From positions 11,820 to 36,717 of the forward strand of contig DKEG01000028.1 of the NCBI GenBank assembly GCA_002452095.1: a stretch of 24,898 nt of DNA, in the 5' to 3' direction. The DNA comes from Bacteroidales bacterium UBA6828 (lineage in GTDB: Bacteria > Bacteroidota > Bacteroidia > Bacteroidales > Paludibacteraceae). The notes beneath the pieces were generated by a model. The model saw nothing but the letters and a program-made list of their open reading frames with translations, searched no databases and was not told the DNA's origin. How positions within the stretch are numbered: the stretch's first letter is position 1; every line of letters begins with the position of its first letter. The position numbers and the translations under genes are program-made. Shown in pieces: positions 22,571-24,898 of the stretch.

Positions 22571-22603
22571 AATTCTTAATTCATAATTCTTAATTCATAA
22601 TTA
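22571..22603. repeat. Period-7 tandem array upstream of the di-heme gene
   Basis: AATTCTT, AATTCAT, AATTCTT, AATTCAT, AATTA start at 22571, 22578, 22585, 22592 and 22599. The array fills the gap between the imelysin-like stop codon and the di-heme start codon. Confidence 0.9.
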
Positions 22604-23821
22604 CTCCTGTTCGCTCAGTTTGGCGTTTACTTTGTTGAGCACGTCCACCAGGTCGGTACCTACCACCTTCACTGCATTGGTAGCCTCCGAACTCTTGGCG
22701 TTGGTAGCAAACGGCTCGGCAATCTGACCGATAGCGGCAATAGCGTCCTCAATAGCCTTTTTGCACTCGGTGTCGAGGTTGGCGTCCACCGATTTGATGT
22801 AGTCCGATACCGAAGCATCGCCTGCATTGCTGCCGCAATATGCGTTTTGGATAGAGCGGATGTTGTCCCGGAAGTCCTCGATCGAGTTGAGCGCATACGG
22901 GCTCTCGATGTAGTTGCGGTCTTCCTCGCTTGAAGCGTTGTTCGGACGACCTATCTTGGTGTTGCCCACCTCGTCGGCGATGTCGATACAGCCCTGAATC
23001 AGTTCCTCGGCAGCCTCCTGGTAGGTAGCATATATACCGCCGGTAGCCACTTTCATATACGAGCCGTAGCCCTTGGCGAACTCCACGCCGTAGTCGATTT
23101 CCGCCTCCTTGAGGATAGCCTGTTTCTCTTTGGTTACATTGTCCACGCCAGCCCACGAAGCCTCGAGAGCCACCGTCTGGTTGCGCAGGTCTTCGGCTAC
23201 AGCCACCAGGTAAACCAACTCGGCACGGGTGTAGGTCGCGATGTCGTGCGTGCGTACATTACTCTTGTCGGCGTTGTCGCTGGCATAGAGCATATACTCC
23301 ACAGCGTGGAAACCGAGCAGACCGTAACCCAGTTTGTCGCCTACATAGTCGGCACCCTGCTCCTCAATCTGCTTCATCTGCTCTGCGTTGCCGAGCATGG
23401 CGTCCATACCGTCTTTGTCCAGAGGCCACGAGTCGATATGCGGGTCGATGTTGTGGTTGGCAGCGGGACCGAAAAGGAATGCCTCGCTCAACTCCCAGTA
23501 GCGGCGGGCAGCCGTCCACGACTCGGCAGCAGCCTTCACGTCGGCATCGGTCAGGGTCTTTGCCTCAAACTTGTCGAAGATGTTTTCGCAGTTCTTGTAG
23601 AGGGTGATGGTTGCGTCCGACAGGTTCTTGTAGGTGGCAATCACCGTGTTGTCCACATACGGTGTCATCGCTGCCTTCAAGGCTTGTTCTTTCTTTGACA
23701 ATATGGTAGTGTCCTTGGGATTATCCTTAGGATTTTCTACGCCATTGCCATTGTGCTCACACGAGGTCAGACTCGTGGCTGCTACTGCGAGCAGCGTTGC
23801 ATAAAAGAAAATCTTTTTCAT
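22601..23821 (-). CDS. Imelysin-like (M75 family) lipoprotein
   Basis: 406 residues. The signal peptide ends in SLTSC with C21, a lipobox. The helical imelysin fold is indicated by YKNLSDATITLYKNCENIFD, SWTAARRYWELSEAFLFGPA and the family motif GxHxxE at 170-175 (GFHAVEY). A second duplicated half runs to the end. Imelysin-like proteins are outer-membrane or periplasmic and are linked to iron uptake; the H and E of GxHxxE are thought to bind metal. Despite the M75 peptidase label, protease activity is doubtful for many members. It is the first gene of a two-gene unit with the di-heme lipoprotein. The likely promoter is about 350 bp upstream, which would give a long leader containing period-11 arrays. 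Confidence 0.9.
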   Translation of the reverse strand: MKKIFFYATLLAVAATSLTSCEHNGNGVENPKDNPKDTTILSKKEQALKAAMTPYVDNTVIATYKNLSDATITLYKNCENIFDKFEAKTLTDADVKAAAESWTAARRYWELSEAFLFGPAANHNIDPHIDSWPLDKDGMDAMLGNAEQMKQIEEQGADYVGDKLGYGLLGFHAVEYMLYASDNADKSNVRTHDIATYTRAELVYLVAVAEDLRNQTVALEASWAGVDNVTKEKQAILKEAEIDYGVEFAKGYGSYMKVATGGIYATYQEAAEELIQGCIDIADEVGNTKIGRPNNASSEEDRNYIESPYALNSIEDFRDNIRSIQNAYCGSNAGDASVSDYIKSVDANLDTECKKAIEDAIAAIGQIAEPFATNAKSSEATNAVKVVGTDLVDVLNKVNAKLSEQE

Positions 23822-23947
23822 TGTTGTTTGTTAATTATTATTACATTATCGTTTGCTTACCCTTTTTGTACCCTGTCCATATACCTAATATCGGCTACCT
23901 ATCCCCCACCATATACCCCCTCTTATATCTCTTTTGTACTCTGTCTA

Positions 23948-23980
23948 TCTCTTGCGCATCTCTTGCTCATCCCTTGCTGT
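23948..23980. repeat. Period-11 tandem array, 3 units
   Basis: TCTCTTGCGCA, TCTCTTGCTCA, TCCCTTGCTGT start at 23948, 23959 and 23970. Read on the minus strand the units contain GGATG and AGATG, as in other period-11 arrays. Confidence 0.85.
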
Positions 23981-24007
23981 TTTGCCCGTATCTGTATAGG
24001 ACCCTGC

Positions 24008-24051
24008 GTATAGGATACGTAGAACATACGTAGAACATTCGTAGAACATAT
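24008..24051. repeat. Period-11 tandem array, 4 units
   Basis: GTATAGGATAC, GTAGAACATAC, GTAGAACATTC, GTAGAACATAT start at 24008, 24019, 24030 and 24041. It lies in the predicted leader of the imelysin/di-heme transcript. Confidence 0.88.
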
Positions 24052-24172
24052 AAATACTTTATCTATACTTTTGTGCTGCCTCTGTAGTACTCATATCGGT
24101 ATGATATTGGACTTTCCCCGCTCTCTACCCACTATCCTTTGCTCTCTACCTCCTCCCTTCCTATTCACGCTG

Positions 24173-24203
24173 CAAAATTACTGCCTTCCGCCCCCACGGG
24201 CAA
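24173..24203 (-). promoter_or_regulatory. Candidate promoter for imelysin / di-heme genes
   Basis: On the minus strand, TTG (24203-24201), a 20-bp spacer and TAATTTTG (24180-24173). This is the best match found upstream of 23821. It would give a leader of about 350 nt. A weaker promoter nearer the gene cannot be excluded. Confidence 0.4.
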
Positions 24204-24292
24204 TACCGCAATTTACTGAAATTCCGCTCCCCCGTATCCCCTGAAATAGGGAGAAACCACAGCCGTCATATCCTGCCTGCCGTCCGGTAATG

Positions 24293-24323
24293 TTGCAGGA
24301 ATGAAAAAATATGTATATCTTTG
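24293..24323 (+). promoter_or_regulatory. Promoter for hsdM
   Basis: TTG (24293-24295), a 20-bp spacer, TATCTTTG (24316-24323). The period-7 array starts 2 bp after the -7 box, so nearly the whole leader would be repeat. Confidence 0.7.
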
Positions 24324-24324
24324 C

Positions 24325-24350
24325 AATTCATAATTCATAATTCATAATTA
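24325..24350. repeat. Period-7 tandem array forming the hsdM leader
   Basis: AATTCAT at 24325, 24332 and 24339, then AATTA, ending 2 bp before the hsdM ATG. It uses the same unit as 15386-15412 and half the units at 22571-22603. Confidence 0.9.
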
Positions 24351-24352
24351 CA

Positions 24353-24898
24353 ATGAACTCCACCCAACAGAAACAGGAACTCTTCAAGACCATCTGGGCG
24401 ATAGCCAACGAACTGCGCGGTTCGGTGGACGGCTGGGACTTCAAGCAGTACGTGCTCGGTATGCTCTTCTACCGCTATATCTCGGAAAACATCACCGACT
24501 ATATCAACCGTCTGCAACATGAGGCGGGGATAGAGGATTTCGACTATGCCGCTTTCGGCGACGAGGATGCCCTCCAAGCCAAAGAAGACATCGTGCGCGA
24601 GAAAGGCTTTTTTATCCTGCCGAGCCAACTTTTCTGCAATGTGCGCCGTCGGGCAAAAGAGGATACCAACCTCAACGAGACTCTCTCGGCGGTGTTTGCT
24701 GCGATAGAGCAGTCGGCAGTCGGTACGGCGAGCGAGGACGATATGCGGGGGCTGTTTGAGGACTTGGATGTCAACTCCACCAAACTCGGCAACACCGTAC
24801 AGAAGCGCAACGAGCGCCTCTGCAAAATCCTCAACGCCATCGGCGACATGAATCTGGGGTCTAGTTCCCCTAGTTCTTCTAGTTCCTCTAGTTCCCCT
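24353..24898 (+). CDS. hsdM: Type I restriction-modification methyltransferase subunit, N-terminal part
   Basis: 182 codons are visible and the frame runs off the window. The start MNSTQQKQELFKTIWAIANE, then LRGSVDGWDFKQYVLGMLFY and RYISENITDYINR, is the HsdM N-terminal helical domain. The end of that domain reads NTVQKRNERLCKILNAIGDM. The catalytic part with its NPPF motif lies outside the window. HsdM methylates adenine and, with HsdS and HsdR, forms a type I restriction system. Immediately after the N-terminal domain (codon 170 on) the gene enters a 9-bp tandem repeat encoding a Ser/Pro tract, exactly where homologues usually continue into the methylase domain. ATG 24353 follows the promoter and matches the family start. 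Confidence 0.92.
   Translation, partial: MNSTQQKQELFKTIWAIANELRGSVDGWDFKQYVLGMLFYRYISENITDYINRLQHEAGIEDFDYAAFGDEDALQAKEDIVREKGFFILPSQLFCNVRRRAKEDTNLNETLSAVFAAIEQSAVGTASEDDMRGLFEDLDVNSTKLGNTVQKRNERLCKILNAIGDMNLGSSSPSSSSSSSSP
24860..24898 (+). repeat. Period-9 in-frame tandem repeat inside hsdM
   Basis: TCTAGTTCC, CCTAGTTCT, TCTAGTTCC, TCTAGTTCC, CCT: about 4.3 units, reaching the window end. In frame it encodes SSSPSSSSSSSSP after DMNLG. The array may continue beyond the window. Confidence 0.9.

Larger units (their letters stand above)
23822..24352. other. 531-bp intergenic region with repeats and divergent promoters
   Basis: No supported gene. It holds two period-11 arrays (23948-23980, 24008-24051), a weaker pyrimidine-rich stretch with similar spacing (about 23870-23945), a candidate minus-strand promoter for the imelysin-like gene (24173-24203), the hsdM promoter (24293-24323) and a period-7 array. 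No tRNA or structured-RNA fold was evident. Confidence 0.7.

Noticed and set aside
23822..24352. tRNA or structured RNA in the largest spacers
   Set aside because: No cloverleaf, no CCA end and no riboswitch-like conserved core was seen; the recognisable structure is tandem repeats and promoters.

Overview
The window looks like a chromosomal segment of an uncultured gut-type Bacteroidales bacterium (phylum Bacteroidota). The evidence is the gene content and the promoters. The genes include a BspA-type leucine-rich-repeat surface protein, a Bacteroidota-type trigger factor, a DUF3127 OB-fold protein, a DUF6242-like lipoprotein and an imelysin/di-heme lipoprotein pair. The promoters follow the Bacteroidota pattern of TTG or TTTG, about 20 bp, then TAnnTTTG, and Shine-Dalgarno sequences are scarce. 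Genus or species cannot be fixed from the sequence alone. Most genes are close to half GC; the BspA-type gene at the left edge is visibly more AT-rich.

Layout. 1-1746: 3' part of a BspA-like protein with a terminator. 1860-4117 (minus): two tandem deoxynucleoside kinases followed by xerC. 4118-5041: a repeat-rich region holding a frameshifted lipoprotein remnant and a perfect 28-bp palindrome. 5042-8301 (plus): typA and tig. 8479-11288 (plus): ddl, a short-chain polyprenyl synthetase and a conserved hypothetical gene, whose end overlaps a convergent 5-formyltetrahydrofolate cyclo-ligase gene. 11984-16392 (plus): a DUF6242-like lipoprotein, pgk, a DUF3127/SSB-like protein and a membrane-anchored metallophosphoesterase. 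16430-20636 (minus): rpe, a short comEC, xseA and a ComEA-like helix-hairpin-helix protein; the last three genes overlap by 4 bp at each junction. 20901-23821 (minus): imelysin-like and di-heme cytochrome-like lipoproteins, probably one transcript. 24353-24898: the start of a type I restriction-modification methyltransferase (hsdM), which runs off the window.

Functional themes: envelope precursors (ddl, polyprenyl synthetase), central carbon metabolism (pgk, rpe), translation and folding (typA, tig), nucleotide salvage (two dNKs), DNA uptake and processing (comEC, xseA, ComEA-like), and an exported, probably iron- or copper-linked redox pair (imelysin and di-heme).

The most unusual signal lies between the genes. 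The spacers contain many short degenerate tandem arrays with fixed periods. Period-7 arrays occur at nine places, eight of them lying on or just upstream of a start codon, where a ribosome-binding site would be. Period-11 arrays occur at seven places deeper in the intergenic DNA. There is also one period-8 array, and one period-9 array inside hsdM that encodes a Ser/Pro tract. Units differ between loci while the period is kept. I know of no described element that explains this. It is an observation from the sequence, not a demonstrated system.
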